Below, in pieces: positions 51,945-61,168 of a stretch of 64,000 nucleotides of DNA. Each line of letters begins with the position of its first letter. Within the stretch, counting starts at the first letter, position 1. Location of the stretch: the NCBI GenBank assembly GCA_019636795.1, contig JAHBWW010000006.1, positions 103,253 through 167,252 on the forward strand. Reading direction: 5' to 3'. Origin of the DNA: Phycisphaeraceae bacterium. GTDB lineage: Bacteria; Planctomycetota; Phycisphaerae; Phycisphaerales; UBA1924. The notes under the pieces were generated by a model, which saw only the letters and a list, made by a program, of their open reading frames with translations, did not search any database and had not been told where the DNA came from. Both the position numbers and the translations under genes were made by a program.

Positions 51945-52970
51945 ATGACGCAGACACTCACCGACGCGAGTCGGCAGCTTTTCGCGCGCTCACCGGACGA
52001 AGTACACGACAGCATGCAATCCCTGTGGGATGCGTGCGCCCTGTCTCGGTCCGAATCTAGAACACAGTGGGTCCATCCCGACGGGTTCGTACCCGACGGG
52101 CATGACACGCGGCTTCGTCTGGCGCTCGACGGCGTGCAGCACGACATGACTGATTGGAGCTTCGGCCAGCTCTGCCGGCTGGCCAACGTCTCCAAGGACA
52201 CTATCAATCGCCTGTCACCGAGGACCGCGTCGCATGCGCTCGCTGAGACGCTGCCCCGTGGCGGCAAGCCGCTGCAGGTGCTCGGCCGCGACCGCACCGT
52301 GCGGGCAATCCACCCGCCCAGCTACACGCGCGTGCACGACATCGACCTGCTGGCCATCGTCAAGGAGTTCGCGACCGACTTCGAGCCCCCACAGACGGGG
52401 CTCGGGGGCGCGACCGGGCTCTACCGCGGCGAGCAGGACATGTTCGTGTTCCTCATCGACCCGACAGGGTGGACGGAGATCGATGGCGAGGCGTTCGCGC
52501 CCGGCTTCTTTCTCTGGAACTCCGAGGTCGGCAAGCGGTCGCTCGGCGTCAAGACTTTCTGGTTCCAGGCGGTCTGCCAGAACCACATCGTCTGGGACGC
52601 GACCGAGGTCTTCGAGTACAGCCGCAAGCACACGGCGAGCGTCGAGGAGGCACTCCCGGAGATCCGGCGGCGCATCCACGCCCTTGTCGAGAAGCGCGAT
52701 GCGAGGCGCGATGGCTTTGTCGAGGTCATCCGCAAAGCGATGCGCGAGCGCATCGGCGATGACCAGGACGAGGCGCTCAAGCTGCTCCAGAAGTACGGCA
52801 TCCAGCGCACGCTTGCGAAAGACGCGCTGGGCATCGCCGAGTCGCAGGGACGCTTGACGATCTTCGCAGTCGTCGACGCCCTCACCAGATTGGCCGGCCG
52901 CATGCCCAACGCGGGCGACCGGACCGAGGTCGACGAGAAGGCGAGCTCGTTGCTCGCTCTGGCGGTCTGA
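51945..52970 (+). CDS. DUF932-like plasmid/phage protein
   Basis: A 341-residue protein. The DWSFGQLCRLANVSKDTINRLSP, GLYRGEQDMFVFLIDP and GFFLWNSEVGKRSLGVKTFWFQAVCQNHIVW segments follow the DUF932 pattern seen in plasmid and phage proteins of unclear role. I chose the ATG at 51945, with AAGGACA upstream. It sits among small island-type genes and has no signal peptide or membrane helix. Confidence 0.75.
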   Translation: MTQTLTDASRQLFARSPDEVHDSMQSLWDACALSRSESRTQWVHPDGFVPDGHDTRLRLALDGVQHDMTDWSFGQLCRLANVSKDTINRLSPRTASHALAETLPRGGKPLQVLGRDRTVRAIHPPSYTRVHDIDLLAIVKEFATDFEPPQTGLGGATGLYRGEQDMFVFLIDPTGWTEIDGEAFAPGFFLWNSEVGKRSLGVKTFWFQAVCQNHIVWDATEVFEYSRKHTASVEEALPEIRRRIHALVEKRDARRDGFVEVIRKAMRERIGDDQDEALKLLQKYGIQRTLAKDALGIAESQGRLTIFAVVDALTRLAGRMPNAGDRTEVDEKASSLLALAV

Positions 52971-53028
52971 GACCGCCGCGCGACCGGAATCGAGAGCGGC
53001 AGTTCAACCAACGAAAGGAGAACACACC

Positions 53029-53295
53029 ATGAGCAAGAACGACAACGGCAACGGAAAGAACAAGCCCGTCCACGAGATCAGGCTTGGCGCCATCAAGGCG
53101 GCGATCTGGGCCAACGAGACCCAGAACGGCCTCCGTCACAACGTCACCCTCAGCCGCCTCTACAAGGACGGCGAGGAGTGGAAGACGTCCGACAGCTTCG
53201 GACGCGACGACCTACCGATCGTCGCGAAGATCGCCGACATGGCCCACACCTGGATCCACCAGGAGGGCAAGAACGGCAAGCCGAATGGCTCCTGA
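53029..53295 (+). CDS. small conserved hypothetical protein
   Basis: An 88-residue protein with an AAAGGAG site. The pattern PVHEIRLGAIKAAIWANETQNG...VTLSRLYKDGEEWKTSDSFGRDDLPIVAKIADMAHTWIHQ is often seen in planctomycete islands; I know no function. It is 58 bases after the DUF932-like gene. Confidence 0.7.
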   Translation: MSKNDNGNGKNKPVHEIRLGAIKAAIWANETQNGLRHNVTLSRLYKDGEEWKTSDSFGRDDLPIVAKIADMAHTWIHQEGKNGKPNGS

Positions 53296-53384
53296 CCGAG
53301 CGGTTCACATCGAGGTTCAGTAGCACCACCGGGCCTCGACCAGCCCACTCATCATGAACTGACACCAACTGGTACTATTGGAGG

Positions 53385-53600
53385 ATGCCCAGTGCCGGCG
53401 CCTCCAAGCGAAAGGCCGACCCACCCGACGTGATGACCGTCGAGCAGCTCTGCGCCTATCTCCAGATCGCCAAGTCCACCCTCTACAAGCTCGCCCAAGA
53501 GGGAAAGGTGCCCGGCCAGAAGGTCGGGAAGCACTGGCGGTTCCGAAAGGACGCCATCGACCGCTGGCTCGAAGAGCACCCGGAGGGCAAGCGGCAATGA
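53385..53600 (+). CDS. excisionase-like helix-turn-helix protein
   Basis: A 71-residue MerR/excisionase-type DNA-binding protein: MTVEQLCAYLQIAKSTLYKLAQEG...VGKHWRFRKDAIDRWL covers nearly its full length. The stop overlaps the hsdR ATG by four bases. Such small proteins often head type I restriction operons and may repress them. A TACTAT box lies seven bases before the ATG, so the transcript may be nearly leaderless (inference). Confidence 0.8.
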   Translation: MPSAGASKRKADPPDVMTVEQLCAYLQIAKSTLYKLAQEGKVPGQKVGKHWRFRKDAIDRWLEEHPEGKRQ

Positions 53601-55996
53601 GTCCCAACTCCGAAGCAGATACTTGTCGCAAGTATGTCGTGCCGAAGCTCACCGATGCGGGCTGGGAGAGCGAACCGCACTCGATCGCCGAGCAGCGCAC
53701 GTTCACGGACGGTCGGATCATTGTCGCCGGGGGGAAGGTGCGTCGCGGCAAGCAGAAGCGAGCCGACTACCTCCTGCGATACACAAGGGACTTTCCGATC
53801 GCTGTTGTGGAAGCGAAGCCGGAGTACAAGACCCCATCCGCTGGACTCGGGCAGGCGAAGGACTACGCCCAGACACTCGGACTCAAGTTCGCGTACTCAA
53901 CCAATGGTCATGGGATCGTCGAGTTCGACTTCACAACGGGCGTGGAGCGAGACATCGGCACCTTTCCCGCCCCGCACGAGTTGTGGAACCGCCTCCGCAC
54001 CGTCGATGGCATTGCGGATGACCAAGCCGACCGGCTTCTTCAGGCGTACCACCTGATCCCCGACAAGCAGCCACGCTACTACCAGGACGTGGCGATTCAC
54101 CGCGTGGTTCAGTCGATCGTGCAGGGTAAGCGCCGCGTGCTCGTCACCATGGCGACGGGAACTGGCAAGACCGTCGTCGCGTTCCAGATCTGCTGGAAGC
54201 TCTGGGCCAGCCGCTGGAACCGCACGGGTGAGCACCGACGCCCCAAGATCCTCTATCTCGCGGACCGCAACATCTTGGTGGACGACCCGAAGGACAAGAC
54301 CTTCGTCCCGTTCGGCGATGCGCGCCACAAGATCGAGAACGGCGAGATTGTCAAGAGCCGGGAGATGTACTTCGCCATCTATCAGGCGATCGCCGAAGAT
54401 GAGCGCAGGCCGGGTCTCTACCGAGAGTTCGATCGAGACTTCTTCGACCTCGTGATCATCGATGAATGCCATCGCGGCTCGGCCCGAGCCGACAGCACCT
54501 GGAGGGAGATTCTCGAGTACTTCGAGCCTGCGGTGCAGTTTGGCATGACGGCCACCCCTCTGCGCGACGACAACCGCGACACCTACGAGTACTTCGGCAA
54601 TCCCATCTACACCTACTCCCTGAAGCAGGGCATCGAGGACGGCTTCCTTGCTCCCTACCGCGTGCATCGCATCGTCACGACGGTGGATGCGGCCGGTTGG
54701 CGCCCGACCAAAGGAGAGCTTGACAAGTACGGCCGCGAGATTCCGGACGAGGAATACCAGACCAAGGACTTCGAGAAGGTCGTCGCGCTCAAGAAGCGCA
54801 CCGAGGCGATCGCAGCACATATCACCCAGTTCTTGAAGAAGACCGACCGATTCGCGAAGACCATCGTGTTCTGCGTCGACCAGGAACACGCGGACGAGAT
54901 GCGCAAGGCGATCAACAACCTGAATGCAGACCTCGTCCAGAAGTATCCGGACTACGTGTGCCGCGTCACGGCCGACGAGGGCGGCATCGGCAAGGGCCAT
55001 CTCAGCAACTTCCAAGAGCTTGAAACTGTCACGCCCGTGGTGCTGACGACCTCGCAGCTTCTCACGACCGGCGTAGATGCCCCGATGGTCAAGAACGTCG
55101 CGCTCGTTCGGGTCGTCGGTTCGATCAGCGAGTTCAAACAGATCATCGGCCGCGGCACACGCGTCCGCGAGGACTACGGCAAGCTGTTCTTCAGCATCCT
55201 CGATTACACGGGTACAGCCACCCGCCACTTCGCCGATCCTGACTTCGACGGCGACCCCGAATTGATCACGGAGACCACCATCGACGACGACGGCAATGTC
55301 ATCGACGAAGAGGTCATCGAAGACGGTCCGCCCAGCGACGAACCGCCGGTTGACGAGGACGACGATGGGGAGGTGATCATCGACGGTGATGGCCCCGTCA
55401 TCGTTGACCCACCGCCACCGGAACGCCGCAAGTACTACATCGAGGGCGGGCACGTGGAGGTCGCCCACCAGGTCGTCTACGAGATGGACTCCAGCGGCAA
55501 CCAGCTCCGGGTCATCGAGTTCACCGACTATACGGCCGAGGCCGTCCGGTCCCTGTTCCGCGATGCCGACGAACTCCGAGACCAGTGGGCGACCCCGAGT
55601 CAGCGCGAGGAAGTTGCGGAGCGACTCGCTGAGCGAGGCATCGACTTCGACCACCTTGCCGAGGTGACCGGCAAGAAGGACGCGGACGCCTTCGACCTCC
55701 TCTGCCATCTTGCGTTCGACACCCCGCTCCGTACTCGCTGTGAACGAGCCGAGCGTCTTCGGACGAACAAGCAGGACCTCTTCGACGAGTATGGCCCCGA
55801 TGCGCGAGCAATCCTGGAGGACCTGCTCGACAAGTACGCCGAGCACGGCCTCGGGCAGTTCAAGCTCCCGGATGCCCTCCGGGTTCCCCCCATCAGCACA
55901 CGAGGGAACGTCAAGGAGATCATCGCGATCTTCGGCGGGGCCGACCAGCTCCGTTCCGCGGTCGAATCCCTCCAACGCGAGCTCTACGCCGCGTGA
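53597..55996 (+). CDS. hsdR: type I restriction enzyme, HsdR subunit
   Basis: A 799-residue restriction and translocation subunit. The N-terminal nuclease domain (about 45-100) has RADYLLRYTRDFPIAVVEAKPEYK with its E-x-K pair. The motor domain has Walker A MATGTGKTVVA, DECHRGSARAD (DECH box), FGMTATPLRDD and QIIGRGTRVREDYGK. An acidic linker at about 565-605 (DEEVIEDGPPSDEPPVDEDD) is unusual. The C-terminal domain would bind HsdM. ATGA overlap with the HTH gene gives coupling. All main motifs are present. Confidence 0.93.
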   Translation: MSPNSEADTCRKYVVPKLTDAGWESEPHSIAEQRTFTDGRIIVAGGKVRRGKQKRADYLLRYTRDFPIAVVEAKPEYKTPSAGLGQAKDYAQTLGLKFAYSTNGHGIVEFDFTTGVERDIGTFPAPHELWNRLRTVDGIADDQADRLLQAYHLIPDKQPRYYQDVAIHRVVQSIVQGKRRVLVTMATGTGKTVVAFQICWKLWASRWNRTGEHRRPKILYLADRNILVDDPKDKTFVPFGDARHKIENGEIVKSREMYFAIYQAIAEDERRPGLYREFDRDFFDLVIIDECHRGSARADSTWREILEYFEPAVQFGMTATPLRDDNRDTYEYFGNPIYTYSLKQGIEDGFLAPYRVHRIVTTVDAAGWRPTKGELDKYGREIPDEEYQTKDFEKVVALKKRTEAIAAHITQFLKKTDRFAKTIVFCVDQEHADEMRKAINNLNADLVQKYPDYVCRVTADEGGIGKGHLSNFQELETVTPVVLTTSQLLTTGVDAPMVKNVALVRVVGSISEFKQIIGRGTRVREDYGKLFFSILDYTGTATRHFADPDFDGDPELITETTIDDDGNVIDEEVIEDGPPSDEPPVDEDDDGEVIIDGDGPVIVDPPPPERRKYYIEGGHVEVAHQVVYEMDSSGNQLRVIEFTDYTAEAVRSLFRDADELRDQWATPSQREEVAERLAERGIDFDHLAEVTGKKDADAFDLLCHLAFDTPLRTRCERAERLRTNKQDLFDEYGPDARAILEDLLDKYAEHGLGQFKLPDALRVPPISTRGNVKEIIAIFGGADQLRSAVESLQRELYAA

Positions 55997-56010
55997 ATCA
56001 CGAGTAGTCC

Positions 56011-57672
56011 ATGCAGACCCTGTTCAGCGAAAACGAGCCAATGGCCAAGAAGACCACCAAGAAGAAGACAGCGAAGAAGACCATGGCGAAGAAACCTGGC
56101 CGCTCGAAGAAGGCCACTCCGCCGATGACCACCGCCCAGCAGCTCGGCTCGCTGATCAAGTCGGCCCGCGACATCATGCGCAAGGACAAGGGGCTCAACG
56201 GCGACCTCGACCGCCTCCCGATGCTCACCTGGATCATGTTCCTCAAGTTCCTCGACGACATGGAGCAGGTCGACGAGGAAGCGTCGAAGCTGGAGGGCAA
56301 GAAGTACAAGCCGGTCATCGAGTCACCGTCCCGCTGGCGTGACTGGGCCGCGAAGGCCGACGGCATCACCGGCGACGAGCTCATCGCATTCGTGAACCAG
56401 GAGGAAGCCGTCCGGCCCGATGGTTCCAAGGGCCCAGGTCTTCTCGCCTACCTCCGGTCGCTCCAGTCCTCCAACGGCAAGAACCGCCGCGACGTGGTCG
56501 CCCAGGTCTTCTCCGGCGTCGTCAACCGCATGATCAGCGGCTACCTGCTCCGCGATGTCATCAACAAGGTCGACGGCATCCACTTCAGCTCGTCCGAGGA
56601 GCTCCACACACTCGGCGCCCTCTACGAGTCGATGCTCCGCGAGATGCGGGACGCCGCCGGCGACTCCGGCGAGTTCTACACGCCCCGCCCGGTCGTCCAG
56701 TTCATGGTCGCCGTCACGAACCCGCAGCTCGGCGAGACCGTGCTCGATCCGGCCTGCGGTACCGGCGGCTTCCTCGCCGAGGCGTATGAGCACATCGCCA
56801 AGCAGGTCGAGACCACCAAGGACCGCCGGGTGCTCCAGGAGCAGTCGCTCTACGGTCAGGAGGCCAAGCCGCTGCCGTACATGCTCGGCCAGATGAGCCT
56901 GCTCCTCCACGGACTGGAATACCCGAGCATCGCCTACGGCAACACGCTCGCCCGCAAGGTCACCGAGATCGGCGACCGCGACCGCTTCGATGTCATCCTC
57001 ACCAACCCGCCCTTCGGCGGCGAGGAAGAGACCGGGATCAAGAACAACTTCCCGGCCGACAAGCAGACCTCCGAGACGGCCCTGCTGTTCCTCCAGCTCA
57101 TCATGCGTCTGCTCAAGCGGCCTGAGAAGAACAACGGCGTGCCTGGCCGAGCCGCGGTGGTCGTACCCAACGGCACGCTCTTCGGCGACGGCGTCTGCGC
57201 CCGCATCAAGGAGCAACTGCTCAAGGAGTTCAACCTCCACACGATCGTCCGTCTCCGAAAGGGTGTGTTTTCACCCTACACGGACATCCAGACCAACTTG
57301 CTCTTCTTTGACCGCGACGGACCCACCAAAGAGATCTGGTACTACGAGCTCCCACTGCCCGACGGGAGGAAGAACTACACCAAGACCAAGCCGATGCAGT
57401 TCGACGAGTTCGCCGACTGCATGAAGTGGTTCGGAAAGAAGCGACGAGACGAGAACGACTACGCGTGGAAGATCACCGCCAGCGAGCTGTTGAAGTATGA
57501 CGACAACGGCGACCTGATATCCGTGAACCTCGACATGAAGAACCCGAACAGCGTTGAGGCATTGGAGCATCTGTCGCCAAGCGACCTCGCCGCAGACATC
57601 ATCGAAAAGGAGAGGCAGATCCTCGGGCTCATGGAGGAGATTCGCACCGAGCTTGCCGAGGCTCGACCATGA
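56011..57672 (+). CDS. hsdM: type I DNA methyltransferase, HsdM subunit
   Basis: A 553-residue N6-adenine methylase subunit. The Lys-rich start (residues 11-35, KKTTKKKTAKKTMAKKPGRS) is an extra basic tail; an ATG at 56041 would shorten it by ten residues. The HsdM N-terminal domain (LGSLIKSARDIMRKDKGLNG) is followed by the SAM site VLDPACGTGGF and catalytic LTNPPFGG. The gene starts 14 bases after hsdR and overlaps hsdS by four bases. It methylates the host site and is part of the restriction complex. Confidence 0.93.
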   Translation: MQTLFSENEPMAKKTTKKKTAKKTMAKKPGRSKKATPPMTTAQQLGSLIKSARDIMRKDKGLNGDLDRLPMLTWIMFLKFLDDMEQVDEEASKLEGKKYKPVIESPSRWRDWAAKADGITGDELIAFVNQEEAVRPDGSKGPGLLAYLRSLQSSNGKNRRDVVAQVFSGVVNRMISGYLLRDVINKVDGIHFSSSEELHTLGALYESMLREMRDAAGDSGEFYTPRPVVQFMVAVTNPQLGETVLDPACGTGGFLAEAYEHIAKQVETTKDRRVLQEQSLYGQEAKPLPYMLGQMSLLLHGLEYPSIAYGNTLARKVTEIGDRDRFDVILTNPPFGGEEETGIKNNFPADKQTSETALLFLQLIMRLLKRPEKNNGVPGRAAVVVPNGTLFGDGVCARIKEQLLKEFNLHTIVRLRKGVFSPYTDIQTNLLFFDRDGPTKEIWYYELPLPDGRKNYTKTKPMQFDEFADCMKWFGKKRRDENDYAWKITASELLKYDDNGDLISVNLDMKNPNSVEALEHLSPSDLAADIIEKERQILGLMEEIRTELAEARP

Positions 57673-58910
57673 AAGCTACCGCCTTTGCTACAGAAGCACT
57701 CGCAATCAGTGGTAAGAGGATGCCTCTCCGCCCGCTCGGTGAAGTGCTCACCCGCTCGACGGATTGGATCACACTCGACTCCACCAAGGTCTACACCGAG
57801 GTGACCGTCCGACTCTGGGGAAAGGGTGTCATCGCACGCGGTGAGAAGTTGGGCGGAGAGATCGGAGGCAATCGACGACTTCGGGTCCATCCGCGTGAAT
57901 TCATCCTGTCCAGAATCGACGCCCGCAATGGGGCCTTCGGGCTCGTGCCTGCCGAGCTTGATGGGGCGGTTGTCAGCAATGACTTCCCGTGTTTCCGAGT
58001 GGATGAGTCGGCATTACTTCCAGAGTATCTGGGATGGCTGAGCTGGACGCGTTGGTTTTCGGAGGCCTGCAAGCAGGTCAGCGAAGGCACAACCAACCGC
58101 GTCCGCCTGAACGAGGAGAAGTTCCTCGCGATCCGTATTCCGCTACCGCCGGTGGATAAGCAGCGACGGCTCGTGGCGAAGATCGATCGCCTCGCCGCCA
58201 AGATCGACGAAGCACATGGATTGCGAGAAGCCGCGACTCGAATGGCTAGTGCGCTCCCCAGTCGAGCAGCAAAAGTCATCGACGAACTCGATGCCGACAC
58301 TCAGCCGTTAGGCACGCTGCTTCGCGAGAAATCCCGCAACGGACTCTCAGCTCGTCCATCTGATCAGCCGATCGGCCATCCGATTCTTCGAATCAGCGCA
58401 GGCACTTCGAGGTCTGATGGCGTCGTAGAGGAAAGTGACCACAAGTACCTCGATGTCACGGATCACGAACTCCAAGAGTACCGCTTGGAGTCGGGGGACC
58501 TGCTGGCATGCCGGTTTAACGGCAACCTTCACTATGTGGGCCGCTTCAGCCTGTACGCAGGCACGACAGGCCGAACGCATCTACACCCCGACAAGCTCAT
58601 TCGATTCCGTGTAGACATATCACGAGTGTCACCTGAATACATCCGGGCAGTGATGAATAGCCCGTATGGTCGGGAGCGGATCGAGTCCTTCTGCCAGACG
58701 ACCGCTGGCAACATCGGAATCAGCGCCAAGAATCTGAACACCATCCCTGTTCCAGTCCCGACGAAGCAAGAGCAGCATCGGATCGTGGTCTACCTTGACG
58801 CCCTTCAAGAAAAGGTCAAACGCCTCAAGATCCTCCAGCAGAAGACCGCCGCCGAACTCGACGCCCTCCTCCCATCCATCCTCGACAAGGCGTTCAAGGG
58901 GGAGCTGTGA
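57669..58910 (+). CDS. hsdS: type I specificity subunit, HsdS
   Basis: A 413-residue specificity protein with two target-recognition domains (about 15-170 and 215-370), each followed by a coiled segment: LPPVDKQRRLVAKIDRLAAKIDE and VPTKQEQHRIVVYLDALQEKVKRL. This is the usual HsdS arrangement, and the LLPSILDKAFKGEL end is typical. The site recognised cannot be read from the sequence. ATGA overlap with hsdM and TGATG with the next gene keep the operon continuous. Confidence 0.92.
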   Translation: MKATAFATEALAISGKRMPLRPLGEVLTRSTDWITLDSTKVYTEVTVRLWGKGVIARGEKLGGEIGGNRRLRVHPREFILSRIDARNGAFGLVPAELDGAVVSNDFPCFRVDESALLPEYLGWLSWTRWFSEACKQVSEGTTNRVRLNEEKFLAIRIPLPPVDKQRRLVAKIDRLAAKIDEAHGLREAATRMASALPSRAAKVIDELDADTQPLGTLLREKSRNGLSARPSDQPIGHPILRISAGTSRSDGVVEESDHKYLDVTDHELQEYRLESGDLLACRFNGNLHYVGRFSLYAGTTGRTHLHPDKLIRFRVDISRVSPEYIRAVMNSPYGRERIESFCQTTAGNIGISAKNLNTIPVPVPTKQEQHRIVVYLDALQEKVKRLKILQQKTAAELDALLPSILDKAFKGEL

Positions 58911-59716
58911 TGGCAGATGCCGGTGAACGCTTCTCCCGCCGCCTTGGCGTCCGTCCCCGCGGTGATGGCCCACTGATTCACCACGACGCGCCGGAGTCCC
59001 TGCGAGTGGGAACGATGTCACTGCTGCATGACAAGTTGAACAAGTCGCCGTCGTGGATCCGCGACGTCATCTGCGGCGTGCGGCGAGTTCGTCCCGATCC
59101 GAGCAACTGGTCGCCATACCCCAACATCTGGGGCGAAGCGCAGGACCTGGTCTACGGAGCCGAGTGGTTCGACTTCTACGACTTCGTGGAGGCGTGCGCG
59201 GACTCCCTTCGGCAGAGCAGAGAGCTCACCCGCTTTGAGTCAGCGATGAATCAGCTCTTTGAGGAAGAGCACATCGGCTGGCGTCTCGTTGACGGGGTCT
59301 TGGAGATCCACGGCGACGAACTCCTTGAGGATCTGATCGAGGAGTCGCACGAGGAGCTGGAGGCGTCGGGATTCAACGTGGCCTCCCAGGAACTGCGGGA
59401 GGCCCGGACCGATCTCTCGCGACGACCGGAGCCCGACCTCTCGGGCGCCGTCCACCACGCGATGGCCGCCCTGGAGGCCGTCGCGAGAGAGGTCACTGGC
59501 GAGTCGAAGAAGACGCTCGGCGACATCATCAAGCGCCATCCGGGGCTGCTCCCGCCGCCGGTGGATGATGCCGCCTCGAAGCTCTGGGGCTTCGCCTCCG
59601 AGCAGGGAAGACACGGCAGCGAGGCTCGCAACCTCGAATGGGCGGAGACGATGCTCGTCGTCGGCACCGCGGCGGCGTTGTGCTCCTACGTAATCGCAAA
59701 ACAAGAGGACATTTGA
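58910..59716 (+). CDS. AbiJ-like protein with HEPN-type C-terminal domain
   Basis: A 268-residue protein. The N-terminal part (FSRRLGVRPR..., then WFDFYDFVEACADSL and FESAMNQLFEEEHIGWRLVDGVLEIH) follows the AbiJ-NTD4 pattern. The C-terminal part (HHAMAALEAVAREVTGESKKTLGDII ... GRHGSEARNLEWAETMLVVGTAAALCSYV) looks like the HEPN-like domain of AbiJ. HEPN domains are often RNases activated in abortive infection; the canonical R-x4-6-H motif is not obvious, so activity is uncertain. TGATG coupling to hsdS suggests it backs up restriction. Confidence 0.72.
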   Translation: MADAGERFSRRLGVRPRGDGPLIHHDAPESLRVGTMSLLHDKLNKSPSWIRDVICGVRRVRPDPSNWSPYPNIWGEAQDLVYGAEWFDFYDFVEACADSLRQSRELTRFESAMNQLFEEEHIGWRLVDGVLEIHGDELLEDLIEESHEELEASGFNVASQELREARTDLSRRPEPDLSGAVHHAMAALEAVAREVTGESKKTLGDIIKRHPGLLPPPVDDAASKLWGFASEQGRHGSEARNLEWAETMLVVGTAAALCSYVIAKQEDI

Positions 59717-60600
59717 TGGGGCTCAAGCGACGCTGGATCGAGGTACATCGACTCACCATCTCCGGTCTTGAAGACGGGACCGCATACGGTTCGTTCTTGC
59801 GCGACACGCGAAACAAGATCAAGACACTGGAGAACACGGTACGAGACCAGGGCGGCAAGTCGCATGCGTTGTACGAGGCCAAGGTCATCAAGAGCCGGCT
59901 CCGGTTGCGGTTCTTCAGCTACACCACCGGCTATCGCCCTGACATCCTCAACACCGACGGCTACGCGATCGAGCCGAACCCTCTCGCGGACTCGCAGACC
60001 GGGGTGGAGTGGACGCACGTTCTCGGTGCTCGCGTCAATGGGCGGTACATCTTGCTTTGCGAGAAGGTGCAGTCGGGCATTTGGCCATCCAGCATCGAGA
60101 GCTATCTCCAGTGGATGATCGACAAGGTGCATGGCCAAGAGTGGGTTGGCGAGGACGACGACGATGAGAACATCACCGTCAGCCTTGAGCCTGAAGCCGG
60201 AGCCGCCTTTGTGAAACGAATCGATGATCTCACTCGCGTTCGTCTCGCGACCGTCCGCACGGTCCGGCCGAACCCCGGCTGGAAAGACCTTGAGAACGAG
60301 CTTGCAGGCGAGGCCGACGACTCCAAGGCTCACAAGGCAGATGTCACCATGACCGCCCGCCGCGAGGCGTCGCTCTCGAAGACCAAGGGCATTGTCGGTG
60401 CGATCAAGAGAATGTTCACCAGCAAAGAGCTGGACTACGCCGCGATCGAAGGCGAGCGAGAAGACGGGCAGAAAGACCACTTCACGACAAAGAACCTCGT
60501 CGAACGTAAACGGTTGTCTCTGAAACTTGATGAGGGCGGTCAAGTCGATCACAGCGACGCCTGGGCCAGGCTGGGCGAGATGATGGACCAGCAGGACTGA
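59716..60600 (+). CDS. unrecognised cytosolic protein in the defence operon
   Basis: A 294-residue protein that I do not recognise. Visible patterns: LEDGTAYGSFLRDTRNKIKT near residue 20, RYILLCEKVQSGIWPSSIESYLQWM near 115-140, and an acidic insert EWVGEDDDDENI. A long, mixed alpha/beta C-terminal half has conserved-looking ERKRLSLKLDEGGQ. No membrane helix or Walker motif is seen. The ATG overlaps the AbiJ-like stop (TGATG), and the next gene starts one base after its stop. It probably acts with the membrane protein that follows. Confidence 0.75.
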   Translation: MGLKRRWIEVHRLTISGLEDGTAYGSFLRDTRNKIKTLENTVRDQGGKSHALYEAKVIKSRLRLRFFSYTTGYRPDILNTDGYAIEPNPLADSQTGVEWTHVLGARVNGRYILLCEKVQSGIWPSSIESYLQWMIDKVHGQEWVGEDDDDENITVSLEPEAGAAFVKRIDDLTRVRLATVRTVRPNPGWKDLENELAGEADDSKAHKADVTMTARREASLSKTKGIVGAIKRMFTSKELDYAAIEGEREDGQKDHFTTKNLVERKRLSLKLDEGGQVDHSDAWARLGEMMDQQD

Positions 60601-60601
60601 C

Positions 60602-61168
60602 ATGTACCACGAGATTGGAGAATTTCTGTGGCACATGGGACGTCGCCAGAAGCTCTGGAAGGACGGCGAGCTATGGACTGCGCTCGTCCTCGGCGGATTG
60701 TCGGGATGGCTGTTCTACTGTGACCCGTCCACGGTCGATCTCGTCCGAGACAGATTCGGCGAGCTTCTCACCGTAGCGAGCATTGTCTTCGGCTTCGTGC
60801 TGACGACCCTATTTTTCTACATCCAGGCGGCTAGCGAATGGTCTCGCGATCCACGAGTCGGACGCATAGCCGAGAAACTCGTGGACTGGCACGTCTGGAC
60901 CGTGATGTGTCTGCTGGTGCTCGTCGGACTGATCGTTGTTCTTTGGGTTCTCGAGGGTTTCTTCACCGCGGGCACAATCCGTCCGGCCGTCTCGCACGCT
61001 CTCCTCGTGTTCCTCGCGGCCTATTGCAGCTTTCAGATCATCAACCACGTACTCACAGTGCGCTGGGCGTTCCGAACTCGCACTGTTCTAAAGGACGGTC
61101 CACAGTCAGCCGGCCGACGACAAGAGCGCCCGGAAGCAGACGGCAGCACAGAACCGGAGGTAGAGTGA
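60602..61168 (+). CDS. four-TM membrane protein in the defence operon
   Basis: A 188-residue protein. Four membrane helices are visible at about 26-42, 54-78, 94-118 and 126-146, with a polar, charged C-terminal tail (about 150-188). No family is recognised. It sits between the unrecognised cytosolic gene and the TIR-APAZ gene and overlaps the latter by four bases. By analogy with two-gene defence systems, it may be a membrane effector or an anchor for its cytosolic neighbour (inference). Confidence 0.72.
   Translation: MYHEIGEFLWHMGRRQKLWKDGELWTALVLGGLSGWLFYCDPSTVDLVRDRFGELLTVASIVFGFVLTTLFFYIQAASEWSRDPRVGRIAEKLVDWHVWTVMCLLVLVGLIVVLWVLEGFFTAGTIRPAVSHALLVFLAAYCSFQIINHVLTVRWAFRTRTVLKDGPQSAGRRQERPEADGSTEPEVE

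Noticed and set aside
53897-55975. 692-codon minus-strand ORF opposite hsdR
   Set aside because: It is a shadow of hsdR in GC-rich DNA; hsdR motifs are intact on the plus strand.
60838-61164. N-terminal extension of the TIR-APAZ frame
   Set aside because: It overlaps the four-TM gene in another frame and is not TIR-like; GTG at 61165 has a good ribosome-binding site.
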